DNA of 15,636 nt from JBBIMP01 sp037444305 (lineage in GTDB: Bacteria; Acidobacteriota; UBA6911), in the NCBI GenBank assembly GCA_037444305.1, contig JBBIMP010000068.1, positions 1 to 15,636 of the forward strand. The letters are read 5' to 3'. The translations under genes were made by a program, and so were the position numbers. This document shows, one piece after another, positions 1 through 8,800 of the stretch (position 1 is its first letter; each line of letters starts with the position of its first letter). The notes beneath the pieces were generated by a model. That model searched no databases and was not told where the DNA came from. It worked only from the letters and a program-made list of their open reading frames with translations.

Positions 1-170
1 GCGGCAATCGCCTGGTAGCTGAGCCCTTTCCTGTGGAGTTCCAGCACCCGCGTTTCAATCAGGGGAGTCACCTTCATCGGTCCGTGCGGCCCGCGGCGGC
101 CTGCCTCCAGACCGGCGGATCCGCTGACCCGATAGCGGCCGCGCAACTGGCTGACATAGATCGGAGTCAC
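1..170 (-). CDS. Helix-turn-helix, transposase-like protein, N-terminal part, cut by left window edge
   Basis: Read on the minus strand from a GTG at 170, the frame gives MTPIYVSQLRGRYRVSGSAG, then a basic linker (LEAGRRGPHGP) and KVTPLIETRVLELHRKGLSYQAIA, running off the window at base 1. The pattern (recognition helix, R-Y-x3-G linker, R-R-G-P-x-G-P, then a second helix-turn-helix ending in L-S-Y-x-x-I-A) is the tandem HTH found at the start of many IS transposases and integrase-like proteins. It would bind DNA. The translated part seems to begin inside the first HTH, and a TAA lies in frame four codons before the GTG, so the gene may be 5'-truncated or decayed. Weak Shine-Dalgarno support (AGGG about 8 bases upstream). 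The family cannot be named without the missing C-terminus. Confidence 0.5.
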   Translation of the reverse strand, partial: MTPIYVSQLRGRYRVSGSAGLEAGRRGPHGPMKVTPLIETRVLELHRKGLSYQAIA

Positions 171-182
171 ATCAAAGGCCCT

Positions 183-329
183 GGCGGGTTATCAAGCCAT
201 TGCGGCGCCAGCTTTGCTGTAATCCGAAAGGGCAGCACGCCGGAGCCGGTGCATCGGGAGATCTATCAGACGTCGCAGGTGCCGCTGGAAGCAATGGTGC
301 CGGTCAAGACCTGGACGGCGGCAGGCTGA
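183..329 (+). pseudogene. Possible C-terminal remnant of an unidentified gene
   Basis: On the + strand the frame ending at the TGA of 327-329 reads ASFAVIRKGSTPEPVHREIY followed by QTSQVPLEAMVPVKTWTAAG. The codons are mostly G/C-ending and the peptide looks like an ordinary protein C-terminus, but upstream of about 180 the same frame is antisense to the HTH gene and no start or ribosome-binding site belongs to it. The simplest reading is a gene tail left at a rearrangement junction. I do not recognise the family, and it may simply be a chance open frame. Confidence 0.22.
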
Positions 330-568
330 TCATAGTGACTGAAAAGAAGCGTAACCCCTCATGAATAAAAGATTCTGCTCAGTCGAATTCGGAAGTTGGG
401 CTAAGTGTTTGGTTTTTATTGGGTAAAAGGATTCTAATGGTTCAGCTGACGCGGCGGGCATCGGAGCGTTCCAACCCTGGGATATCCAAATAATTGAACT
501 TGCGTCAAATAGTTGAATATCCCGGGTGCCATACGCGGGAGCCTTTCAATTTATTTGGATACCCGAAA
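330..568. other. Non-coding, AT-richer interval with a three-copy 12-mer
   Basis: No convincing gene. The stretch is clearly richer in A/T than its surroundings. Its only organised content is the repeat described separately at 487-558, next to the 3' end of the VTT protein gene. Confidence 0.5.
487..558. repeat. Three copies of CAAATARTTGAA, two direct and one inverted
   Basis: CAAATAATTGAA (487-498) and CAAATAGTTGAA (506-517) are direct copies. TTCAATTTATTTG (546-558) is the same motif inverted with one extra A. The outer copies extend to a longer imperfect inverted repeat (TATCCAAATAATTGAA against TATCCAAATAAATTGAA, about 483-498 and 546-561). It starts a few bases after the stop codon of the VTT gene. 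It could be an operator cluster, a degenerate mobile-element end, or a long-looped 3' hairpin. There is no T-tract for a classical terminator. Confidence 0.45.
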
Positions 569-1138
569 CTACCTGCGGAGACGGCGGAAGATCAGGACGG
601 CGACGACCAGGAGGATGAGTGCCAGAGAGAGCGCGGGGTAGTGTTCCTTCAGTATCTGCGCCGCCTCGTCGCCGAACCTGGCGCCCACGAAGCCCATCAC
701 AGAATAACGGAGGAGCCTGCCGGCGAGCACTCCCGCCAGGAACTGAGAGACATTGACGCGAAAAACGCCCGCGGCCAGGATCACCAGTTTGGTGGGGAAC
801 GGGGGCGGAGCCATTACGGCGGCGGTCACGGTCCAGAAGGAGTGCCGGTCGATCTTGTCCTTCACCTGCCGCCGTCTCTCCGGGCTGAAGCGCGACAGCG
901 CCAGCTCTCCCCCCTTCCGCCCGATCCGGTAAAGCACGTAGCAGCCGGCGGTGGAGCCGGCCGCAGCCGCGGCTATGATCAGGAAAACCTGGGAGGGCTT
1001 TCGCCAGGAGAGAAGCGCCACGATCGCGTCCGGCCCTCCGGGCAGCGGCACGGCCGCCGAGTCGAGGAAGGAAATGGCCATCAGCCCGGGCAGTCCCAGG
1101 AGCAGCAGGTATTGGCTGAGACGGTTCAAAAGGCCCAC
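569..1138 (-). CDS. VTT/DedA-type membrane protein
   Basis: Integral inner-membrane protein of about 189 residues. It has a hydrophobic N-terminus (LLLLGLPGLMAISFLDSAAV), the P-G-G-P-D loop, a glycine/alanine-rich helix with Y-R-I-G-R-K-G-G after it, then the amphipathic segment APPPFPTKLVILAAGVFRV and a last helix ending in RRLRR. This order is typical of the VTT (SNARE-associated, DedA/YqaA) superfamily, whose members act in membrane homeostasis and undecaprenyl-phosphate or phospholipid translocation. The substrate here is unknown. I chose GTG at 1138 because GGGGAGGGGG lies 4 bases upstream; an in-frame ATG at 1198 would add 20 residues without family character. The CAP-domain gene lies 108 bases upstream on the same strand, so co-transcription is possible. 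Confidence 0.72.
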   Translation of the reverse strand: MGLLNRLSQYLLLLGLPGLMAISFLDSAAVPLPGGPDAIVALLSWRKPSQVFLIIAAAAAGSTAGCYVLYRIGRKGGELALSRFSPERRRQVKDKIDRHSFWTVTAAVMAPPPFPTKLVILAAGVFRVNVSQFLAGVLAGRLLRYSVMGFVGARFGDEAAQILKEHYPALSLALILLVVAVLIFRRLRR

Positions 1139-1246
1139 GCATCCCCCTCCCCTGTAAAGCGCCACAAAATACCACGCCGGCTGCGATTTGCCGCACACTT
1201 TTTCCGATCGATTGGGATTGCTGCGGGGATCGACGCGATGGAAAAA

Positions 1247-2155
1247 TCAGCTGCCCAGGCCGACGAAGGAGAGCATCACGACGCGCGGGCGGTTTCTCGC
1301 ATCGTGAACTTTGAGCGCGGCTGTACCGAGGGTCCGGGCGCGGGCTTGCCGGAGCTGCCCGGGAATCCTGAGGTCGGACTCGTCCCTGAGAAGCTGAACG
1401 TCGAGGGCCATGCTGGTGACGTCGCGCACGCCTTCGCGACGGGCCTGGCGGACGGCCTCCGACAGGACTCTCTTCAACGTGGCCTGATCCGGCAGGCCTG
1501 ACAGACCGGCGAGATGCAGGTTGGCGAGGTTTTCCAGCAGCGGATCGACCTGGACCGGATCGAGCGCCCCGGCCCGCCGTATCTCCTCCACAGCCAGAAG
1601 AAACGCGCCCCGGAGTTCATCCGGTTCGCGCGGCGCGATCGGCTGGGCGAAAACCTGGGTGATGTACAGGGCCGGCAAGGCGTTCCATTCGCCGGCGATG
1701 ATGCCGATGCCGGCGTGGGTCACGTCCGCGGACAATAGGTTGGTCCGGTGTTTTTCGCTGTTGCGGAAGCCGCGCTGCGCCGCTTCCATGGAAGGAGCCC
1801 TGCCGACGTTCTCGCGCGCCATCCGGTGTCCGTAGGCGGCGCGATCCAGTCTCTCCCCCAGGCTCCCGCCGGCTCCGAACTCGTGGCTCACGACGCCGTT
1901 TGCCGCCATGTCGCGCGAATGCATTCTCGCAACCGAGGCCAGCGAGGGATCGTGCACCAGCGCCGGCAGCCCGAGATGGCGGCGCTCGAGGTTGACGAGC
2001 AGCAGCATCTGATCCTCGGCCTCGAGGAGGACCGGTGCGGGGGGCGGCAAAGCGGTGGGCGAAGCGCCCGGCGCCAGGGCGAGGAGCAGAATCGCCGGCA
2101 AGGCGGGCGCAAATCTTCGTATCCGCAACAAACCTGGTCCCCCGGCCAAGGCCAT
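1247..2155 (-). CDS. Secreted CAP-domain (SCP/PR-1/YkwD-like) protein
   Basis: 302 residues. A basic stretch and hydrophobic segment (RRFAPALPAILLLALAPGA, about 13-31) form a signal peptide, so the protein is exported. Residues about 48-170 are a CAP domain: LLLVNLERRHLGLPAL, then H79-SRDMA, H91-E92, ARENVG with E115, H136-RTNLLS, H147-AGIGI and YITQVFA. These are the expected His/Glu cavity residues and the final strand. Residues 171-302 form a second, helix-rich region I do not recognise, ending in a short strand (RVVMLSFVGL). Bacterial CAP proteins are secreted, with roles including lipid or ligand binding; none can be assigned here. ATG at 2155 has AGGAG 11 bases upstream. The VTT gene follows on the same strand. 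Confidence 0.82.
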   Translation of the reverse strand: MALAGGPGLLRIRRFAPALPAILLLALAPGASPTALPPPAPVLLEAEDQMLLLVNLERRHLGLPALVHDPSLASVARMHSRDMAANGVVSHEFGAGGSLGERLDRAAYGHRMARENVGRAPSMEAAQRGFRNSEKHRTNLLSADVTHAGIGIIAGEWNALPALYITQVFAQPIAPREPDELRGAFLLAVEEIRRAGALDPVQVDPLLENLANLHLAGLSGLPDQATLKRVLSEAVRQARREGVRDVTSMALDVQLLRDESDLRIPGQLRQARARTLGTAALKVHDARNRPRVVMLSFVGLGS

Positions 2156-2606
2156 AGGCGTTCACGCTCCTGAATTCGGTTTACCCGCTTATCGACTCGC
2201 GAGGGGTGAAGGTTTAGGGGGAGGGCGAAATATTCCGTGCGGCGGGGCAAAAATGTGTGATTTTTATTCATTGATTATAAATAACTTGCAAGGTCAGTCG
2301 GCGGCCGTACGATTCGTTTTTTCTCACTCGGAAAAAACCATTGGGTGATAGAATGGGGCTGGAATATCGAGCGTCCCATCAAATCCCGTGACCGGCGGAT
2401 CGGAAATGCCCGATCGCGGCGGCAAGGTGGATGGGAGCAACAAAGTCAGGGAGTATGAGTTCGGCGATTCGGCCTCATCCGAGAAGCGTATCCAGCTGAC
2501 ACAGCCTCACGCGCAGACCGCTGTCCTATCGGCCGGCAGCATGGCATTCCTGTCCTGCGGATTTCGCTGATCAAGGATCCATGATCTGACGATCAGAGGG
2601 ATTGTG
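2156..2606. other. Divergent intergenic region with no recognised gene
   Basis: 451 bases between the CAP gene (-) and the PEP-CTERM gene (+). It contains an AT-rich core at about 2249-2290 with an AAAAAT/ATTTTT inverted repeat (2249-2254, 2260-2265). Near the PEP-CTERM start, CTGATC/GATCAG (2567-2572, 2591-2596) flank an 18-base spacer and touch the AGAGGG ribosome-binding site. A 60-residue open frame at 2388-2570 has no ribosome-binding site and no family character. I saw no riboswitch consensus. Confidence 0.5.
2274..2279 (-). promoter_or_regulatory. Possible -10 element for the CAP-domain gene
   Basis: On the minus strand 2279-2274 reads TATAAT, in the AT-rich core about 120 bases upstream of the CAP start codon. 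No convincing -35 lies 16-18 bases further upstream, so the call is weak. Confidence 0.25.
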
Positions 2607-3395
2607 ATGTGCGCCACAAGGAGTAAGATCGCTGTCCTTGCCGCCCTTGCCACTCTGGCAGGGCTCTGGGCAATCACCGGCTTCCGCGAGGTCGGCCGGG
2701 AGAGCGGTCGACGCCTGACACTTCTGCAGGAGAAAACCTACACCTTCAGCCCCAGGGAATACACCGTCCTGCCGCCGCCCCGGCAGGAGCCGGTCCGGAG
2801 GATTTATCCCTACTCGGTGATCCCCGGGGGTGTCCGGGATCGCAGCGAGCTCACCCGCGCCGTGCTGGAGGACCGCGTGGTTGCGGCCCACTTCGCGGAT
2901 TTCCACGTCACGGACAGTCACGTCGTGGAGCTGCGCGCGGAAAAGCTGGTGCACGTCTCCTACCGCATCAACGAAAACATTTACTGGACGAAAGAACCGG
3001 TCCGGCTGCCAAAAGGGGAAAAACTGATAACGGACGGGCAGGAGTTCGCCCGTGCCCGGTGCGGCAACCGCGTCTCGGTCATGGCCCAGGAGCCCACGCT
3101 GGAAGCGGAAGAGCCGCCGCTGGAGGCCCTGGAAATCCCGATCATGGAAGAGCCCGAGCTGATGCCCATCCCGGAGGAACTCTATATCGAGCCGCTGGAA
3201 GCTGTCGACCTGCCCATCATCCCGCGCGACCCCAGCCTCCTGAAGTGGATCGCCCCGGTAATCAGCGGCGCCGGGGGATTCATGCAGGGACGGGTTTCGG
3301 AGCTTCCCCCCCAGGTGCCCGAGCCGAACTCACTCGTCCTTCTGGTTTTGGGCCTCGCCGTCGGCGGCTTTGGGCTCCGCCGGCTGCGCAGATAG
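2607..3395 (+). CDS. PEP-CTERM sorting-signal protein with an uncharacterised exported domain
   Basis: 262 residues. An N-terminal hydrophobic helix (KIAVLAALATLAGLWAITGF) directs export. The C-terminus is a textbook PEP-CTERM signal: V-P-E-P at 237-240, a hydrophobic helix, then RRLRR as the last residues. An exosortase normally cleaves such proteins at the inner membrane and passes them to the surface or extracellular matrix; no exosortase lies in this window. The middle domain has SVIPGGVRDRSEL, VVAAHFADF, VHVSYRINENIYWT, KGEKLITDGQE and RCGNRVSVM. I believe this pattern recurs in uncharacterised acidobacterial proteins. A Glu/Pro-rich low-complexity spacer (about 152-205) links it to the C-terminus. 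ATG at 2607 is preceded by AGAGGG at 6 bases; a GTG at 2604 is possible. It converges with the next gene, 25 bases apart. Confidence 0.75.
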   Translation: MCATRSKIAVLAALATLAGLWAITGFREVGRESGRRLTLLQEKTYTFSPREYTVLPPPRQEPVRRIYPYSVIPGGVRDRSELTRAVLEDRVVAAHFADFHVTDSHVVELRAEKLVHVSYRINENIYWTKEPVRLPKGEKLITDGQEFARARCGNRVSVMAQEPTLEAEEPPLEALEIPIMEEPELMPIPEELYIEPLEAVDLPIIPRDPSLLKWIAPVISGAGGFMQGRVSELPPQVPEPNSLVLLVLGLAVGGFGLRRLRR

Positions 3396-3420
3396 CCGCA
3401 TCGGGCCGGCCAAGGCTTTC

Positions 3421-3873
3421 CTACGGAAGTTCGAAGATATCCATGATCTCCGAGGACTGCAGGTTGTAGATCACCCCCCGGCCGTGGATCACTCCGCGCC
3501 CCAGGCCTTCCCTCAGCGTCGGCAGCCTGCGTTCGAGTTCCGCCGGAAACGGCACGATGTTCTTTTCGAGCCCGGGCGGCAGGTGGCCCTTGCGCCGCAG
3601 CTGCTTCTCCAGGCCCGGCGGCAGGTTGCCGCCCCGCTTGGCCAGCCCGGGCGGCAGGCCGGACCTGTTCTTCTTCCAATAGTCCTTTATGATGTCGCGG
3701 TCCCGGCCGCTGAAGATCGTGACGCCGGCGTGCACCTCCACCCGCTCGCGACCTTTGGCCTGCTCACCCTGCTTGGACTGCGCCTTCTGCTGCCGCGCCG
3801 AAAGGGGCGGAGCCGCGAACGCCAGCGCGAACGCCAGCGCGCCGCCCAAAAACCACACCGTCTGTCTTGCCAT
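3421..3873 (-). CDS. Secreted LPPGL-repeat protein (CigR/RcnB-like)
   Basis: 150 residues. A signal peptide (hydrophobic LGGALAFALAFAAPPLSA, about 9-26) is followed by a Lys/Gln/Glu-rich linker, the segment IFSGRDRDIIKDYW, then three L-P-P-G-L-x-K repeats at about 73, 84 and 98 (LPPGLAKRGGN, LPPGLEKQLRRKG, LPPGLEKN). It ends with PFPAELERRLP and a final strand-rich part (GRGVIHGRGVIYNLQSSEIMDI). The repeats and the preceding D-x-x-I-x-x-Y-[WY] segment match small periplasmic proteins annotated as CigR/RcnB-like. Their biochemical role is largely unknown, so I assign a family resemblance only. The repeats show in the DNA as recurrent CCCGGGCGGCAGG. ATG at 3873 has AAAGG about 10 bases upstream. 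It is divergent from the M28 peptidase gene. Confidence 0.68.
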   Translation of the reverse strand: MARQTVWFLGGALAFALAFAAPPLSARQQKAQSKQGEQAKGRERVEVHAGVTIFSGRDRDIIKDYWKKNRSGLPPGLAKRGGNLPPGLEKQLRRKGHLPPGLEKNIVPFPAELERRLPTLREGLGRGVIHGRGVIYNLQSSEIMDIFELP

Positions 3874-4003
3874 ATTGCTGCTGCCTTTCTCGTCTGAATT
3901 GGATCCCCCTGGATCTCTTATCTGTTTCGGCCTCCCGGCTCTTTTTGATGAGTGGAATGGGAAGATGTTTCAATGCCCGGACGGTCTTTATCCGGGGCGG
4001 TCC

Positions 4004-4020
4004 GCATGCTAATGTCATGC
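4004..4020. promoter_or_regulatory. Short inverted repeat upstream of the M28 peptidase
   Basis: GCATG-CTAATGT-CATGC lies 41 bases before the peptidase start codon, in the 188-base divergent region. It could be an operator half-site pair. Chance is also likely for a 5-bp arm. Confidence 0.18.
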
Positions 4021-4061
4021 AGTATCGGCCCGTATTGCTTTACCGTACATAGGAGGTTTTC

Positions 4062-5759
4062 ATGAAGTCTACGCTCAAGCTGTTGCTGTTCGCCGCAGTT
4101 GCCCTCTCGGCAGGGGCCTGTGCCGGCGATGCCGCAAAAACCGAAGTAGCCGGATTCCCGGAAATCGACGGCAACGCCGTCCTCGAACATACAAAGATCC
4201 TCTCTTCCGCGGAATACGAAGGCCGGGCGCCCGGCAGCCGCGGCGAGGAGCTAACGGTCGCCTACATCACCGAGGAGTTCCGCAAGGCCGGGCTGAAGCC
4301 CGGAAATCCCGACGGGACCTGGGTGCAGAACGTCCCTCTGGTCGGCATAACCGCCGATCCCGATACCGCCCTCACCTTCCGCAAGGGGGCGAAGGAGCAT
4401 AAGCTGAAATTCAAGGACGACTTCGTCGCCTGGACCAAACACGTGGCCGAATCGGCGGAGATCGCCGACTCGGAACTGGTCTTCGTGGGCTACGGTGTCC
4501 AGGCGCCCGAATACAACTGGGACGACTACAAGGGCGCGGACCTCAAGGGGAAGACGCTCGTGATGCTGGTGGGCGACCCGCCGGTCCCGGACCCGACCAA
4601 CCCATCCGCGCTCGATCCCGGCACGTTCGGCGGCCGCGCCATGACCTACTACGGCCGTTGGACCTACAAGTACGAGGTCGGAGCCAGGCTTGGTGCCGCC
4701 GGCGTGCTGATCGTGCACGAGACGGGCCCGGCCGGCTATCCCTTCGCGGTGGTCCAGGGAAAGGTGGCCGAGCAGTTCGATCTCGTCACACCCGACCGGA
4801 ACATGGGGCGCGTTGCCGTCGAGGGCTGGATCACGCTGGACCAGGCCCGGAACCTGTTTGCCCTGGCCGGCAGGGATTTTGACGCGTTGAAGGGCGAAGC
4901 CGTGACGCGGGAGTTCAAGCCCGTCCCCTTCGGCGTGAATGCCTCCATAAAGATCCGGAACAGCCTGCGGACGGTAGACTCGCGCAACGTGGTCGGAAAG
5001 CTCGAGGGCAGCGATCCGAAGCTGAAGGACGAGTACATTGTTTACACCTCGCACTGGGATCACTTCGGCATCGGGCCGGAGATCGACGGGCAGACGATCT
5101 ACCACGGCGCCGTCGACAACGCCACCGGCATCGGCGGGATGATCGAGATCGCGCGCGCGTTTGCCGGCCTGCCGAAGGCGCCGAAGCGTTCGATCCTGTT
5201 CCTGGCGGTCACGGCCGAGGAGCAGGGGCTGCTCGGTTCGCAGTACTACGCGGTCACGCCGCTCTACCCGCTCGCGAAGACGCTGGCCGTGATCAACATG
5301 GATGGGCTGAACGTACACGGGATGACGAACGACCTCACCATCGTGGGTTTGGGCCAATCGGACCTGGACGAATACGCCTCGCAGATTGTCATCGAGCAGG
5401 GGCGCAGGATTGCGCCGGACCCGACACCGGAAAAGGGATCCTACTACCGTTCGGATCACTTTCCCTTTGCCAAGGTGGGCGTCCCGGCTCTGGCCAGCGG
5501 TCCGGGGATCGAGTACGTGGGAAAACCGGAAGGCTACGGCCTGCGCATACGGGAGGAGTACATAGCAAACCACTATCACAAGCCCTCGGACATCGTCCGG
5601 CCGGACTGGGACATGAGCGGAGCCGTTCAGGATCTGCAGTTCTACTGGATGATGGGCTACAGGGTGGCGCAGGCGGAGAAGTACCCGGCCTGGAAGCCGG
5701 GAGCCGAATTCCACTCGGTGCGCGAAGCTCAGCTCCGCGAAGCCGGAATATTGAAATAA
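4062..5759 (+). CDS. M28-family zinc metallopeptidase, probable lipoprotein
   Basis: 565 residues. Residues 1-20 (KLLLFAAVALSAGAC) look like a lipoprotein signal with lipidated Cys20. A PA-like insert spans about 140-245. The M28 catalytic core carries the full zinc set: H331 (in S-H-W-D-H, with D333), D352 (GAVDNATG), E386/E387 (TAEEQGLLGS), D414 (NMDG) and H506 (H-K-P-S-D). The fold hydrolyses N-terminal residues from peptides using two zinc ions. Location and PA insert suggest an exported amino- or carboxypeptidase acting on extracytoplasmic peptides. Length matches PA-containing M28 proteins. A perfect AGGAGG lies 6 bases before ATG. A strong hairpin terminator begins just after the stop. 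The adjacent, convergent TonB receptor suggests nutrient scavenging, but this is inference. Confidence 0.9.
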   Translation: MKSTLKLLLFAAVALSAGACAGDAAKTEVAGFPEIDGNAVLEHTKILSSAEYEGRAPGSRGEELTVAYITEEFRKAGLKPGNPDGTWVQNVPLVGITADPDTALTFRKGAKEHKLKFKDDFVAWTKHVAESAEIADSELVFVGYGVQAPEYNWDDYKGADLKGKTLVMLVGDPPVPDPTNPSALDPGTFGGRAMTYYGRWTYKYEVGARLGAAGVLIVHETGPAGYPFAVVQGKVAEQFDLVTPDRNMGRVAVEGWITLDQARNLFALAGRDFDALKGEAVTREFKPVPFGVNASIKIRNSLRTVDSRNVVGKLEGSDPKLKDEYIVYTSHWDHFGIGPEIDGQTIYHGAVDNATGIGGMIEIARAFAGLPKAPKRSILFLAVTAEEQGLLGSQYYAVTPLYPLAKTLAVINMDGLNVHGMTNDLTIVGLGQSDLDEYASQIVIEQGRRIAPDPTPEKGSYYRSDHFPFAKVGVPALASGPGIEYVGKPEGYGLRIREEYIANHYHKPSDIVRPDWDMSGAVQDLQFYWMMGYRVAQAEKYPAWKPGAEFHSVREAQLREAGILK

Positions 5760-5766
5760 AACATCC

Positions 5767-5821
5767 CGCCACGAATTCCACGAATCAGTGTAAGTTCGTG
5801 GAATTCGTGGCGTAATTTTTT
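5767..5821. terminator. Perfect 18-bp-stem hairpin terminator between convergent genes
   Basis: CGCCACGAATTCCACGAA (5767-5784) pairs perfectly with 5795-5812 around a 10-base loop, followed by TAATTTTTT. It sits 7 bases after the M28 stop and 21 bases before the 3' end of the TonB receptor. The T-tract suits the + strand; on the minus strand the tract after the stem is weaker (TGTTTTA). The stem is itself built of near-repeats (CCACGAATTCCACGAA) that resemble dispersed sequences seen in environmental genomes. Confidence 0.85.
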
Positions 5822-5833
5822 GAACCGCCCGCC

Positions 5834-8800
5834 TTAGAAGCTGAAGCGGAAGCCGAACTGAATGTGGCGCGGCTCCAGCGCCGAAGTCACCCTGCCGAAC
5901 GTGGTGGAGGCCAGCGTGGTCCCCACCCCCGCAAAGTTGGTGTGGTTGAACGCGTTGAACAGCTCGCCCCGGAACTGCACCCGGATCCTCTCGCCCACGC
6001 GGAAATTCTTGTAGAACGAGAGATCCCACAGGTGAATCCCCGGGCCGCGGAACAGGCTGCGGCCGGCGTTCCCGAAGGTGTTCAGGTCGGGCAGGACGAA
6101 GGCGTCAACGTTGAACCACTGGTCGATCGTCTTCGCGCCGGCCGCGTTGCCGACCAGGTTGGGCCGCTGGCTCCCGCCGAAGAACGAGTTCGCGCGGTTG
6201 GGCGAGATGAAGACCGACAACGGCGTCCCCGACTCGGCCCGCATGATGCCGCCTACCTGCCAGCCGCCCAGGATGTGCCGGACCGGTCCCTGCGCGTTCC
6301 GGAAGAACGGCAGCTCATAGAGGTAATTCACGACGAAGATGTGGGTCTTGTCGAACGAGGCGATGGCCCTGTCCAGGTACATCCTGCGGACGTCCTGGGC
6401 GATGGTGGACCGGTCGTCGGGCGAATCGGTGATCACCTTCGACAGCGTGTAGGCAAGGCCGAACTGCAAGCCCCGGGACATCCGCTTGTTGATCCCCAAC
6501 TGGAAGGAGTCGTACCGGGAGCCGGCCGAGGTCTGCCGCTCGGTGATCGTGCCGTAGCCGCGATATGTGGCAAAGGCATTGGTGGGCGTGCCGGTGGTGC
6601 CCGCAGGGGTCTGGTTGATCCGCACGGCGCGCAGCAGGTGCGTGGCGTGGTTGCCGACGTAGGCCGCGTCCACGGAGAGGTTCCACCACAGCTCGCGCTG
6701 GATGCCGAAGCTCCAGTGCTGCGTCGTGGGGACCTGGAAGTCGGGATTCATGGAGATCAGACTGGGGACGAGCGTCTCCTGATTCCTCCTCGCACCGCCG
6801 CTGGGATTGCTCAGCGTCGGAGTGCCGGCGGCGCCGGCTGCGAGGAAGGTCGCGTCGGTCACGAAGGGGGGGTTCACGAATGCGTTCTGCAGAGCTATTC
6901 CGACCAGAGTGCGATCGAAGTAGATCCCGTAGCCGCCGCGAATGGCGGTCTTGCCGTCGCCGAAGGGATCCCAGGCGAAGCCGAAGCGAGGCCCGAAAGT
7001 GTCGGCGTGCGACTGCACGATCCGCTTGCCGTAGGGCGAGGTCTTGCCGGCGACGTAGATGCCGTTCAACGGATCGCCCGTGCCCGGCACGCGCGAGCCG
7101 TCCGAGGCTATCTGGTAGGCCTTTGCCGGGTCGAACCTCTTCGGGTCGAAGTTGGTCAGGAGGTTGTTGGTGTCGGTCGGCGGCAAAATGTAGGACCAGC
7201 GCACGCCGATGTTGAAGCTGAGGTTCTTCCTGGCTTTCCAGTCGTCCTGCAGGAAGGCTTCGTGCATCTGGTAGCGCAGGTGGGACGTGATGTCGATGTC
7301 TCTCTCCGAGTACGAGTTCGCGCGGCCGAGCAGGAAGTCGGCGAAGGCGTCCCCTGTGGAGGTGAAGGTGGCGGAAGTGGTGCCCGGGAAGTTGAACGAC
7401 CCGTTCACGCCGCTGGCGGCGTTCTCGTTCTTGAACTCCCACGAGTAGAGGTATCCCATCTTGATCGAATGGTTCCCGACCGTGATGGCGAAGGTGTCCT
7501 TGAAGCGGTAGGAACCGTAGCTGTTGTCGTAGGGGCCGAAGAAGTTGAAACCGCCGTAGCCGCCCGCGCCGCCGAAGGCGATGCCGGGCAGGAGGTTGCC
7601 GGGATTCTGCGGGAAGATCTCGGCGACGTTGAACCCGGAGATATTGCGGGAGGCGCTGCCCGTGATCTTGCTGAGGATCGCGCCGCGGCTGTAGTTGAAG
7701 GCGAAGTTGTTGATCATCCGCGGGGACATCAGCCAGTTCCACTCCGCCACCACGCCGCGCGCCGGGATGTTGGTCTTGGTGTTGGCGATCCCGGGGAAGG
7801 CGGCGTTGTTGGAGCCGAAGATCTCGCCAAAGGGTTCCTCCGAGGGGATCGCGTCGTGGACGAAGCGCCCGAAGAAGCGGTGCTCGTTCGAGTAGGAGTA
7901 GTCGATGCGCACGAGCTCCTCGCGGTAGTGCCGGCCGCTCGGGGCCGCGGCGGAGAAGTTGCGCAGTCCGCCGAGCAGCGCCGGCGTGGAGTTGGGCGCG
8001 GGGAAGACCCTTGTCAGGGCCAGGGCATTGGGATCGAGCCGTTCTTGCGGGATGACGTTCGCCTTGCCCCCGGAAGCGAACTGCTGCCCGGTGAGCGGGT
8101 CGCGGATGATCACCGTCGGGAATTCGCTGAAGTCCCCTTTGCGCTGCAGCTCGGTCGGAACGCGCGTGTTGACCACGCCCGCGCCGCGCACGGTGCGCAC
8201 CCGGCGGAACTCGTGGCCGAAGTAGAAGAACAGCTTGTCCCGGACGATCGGGCCGCCGATGTTGTACCCGAAGTTGTTGTAGCGCAGGATGGCGGCGTCC
8301 GCCTTGCCGTCGCCGTCGCGGTCGAGATAGCTGAAGAAATTGCGCGCGTCGAGCGCGTCGTTGCGGAAGAACTCGAAGGCGCCGCCGTGGAACTGGTTGG
8401 TGCCGCCCTTGGTGATGATGTTGATCTGCCCGCCGCCGCTGCGGCCGAACTCGGCGTTGTAGTTGCTGCGCAGGATCCTGAACTCCGAGACGTTGTCCAC
8501 GCCGATGTAGTTGATCACGCCCAGGTTGGAACCCGTGTCGACGTTGTCGGCTCCGTCGACCAGCCAGTTGTTCTGGGCGGCGCGCATGCCGTTGATGTTG
8601 ACGCTGGCCAGGTTGTCGAGTCCGACGCCCACGCGTCCGCTCACCAGCGAGGATGCGGCCGACACGCCCGGCTGCAGCGCGACCAGCTGGTAGATGCTGC
8701 GGCCGTTCAGCGGCATCTCCGTCACCTGCCGGCCCGTGATGACGGCGCCGACCTCGGCGCTCTCGCTCTGCACCGCCGGCGGTGTGAACTCCACGTTGAC

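Noticed and set aside
494..1501. 335-codon + frame over the VTT and CAP genes
   Set aside because: Shadow frame; the minus-strand products have coherent domains and signal peptides.
2388..2570. 60-codon + frame before the PEP-CTERM gene
   Set aside because: No Shine-Dalgarno sequence, no family features, and its product has an unremarkable mixed composition.
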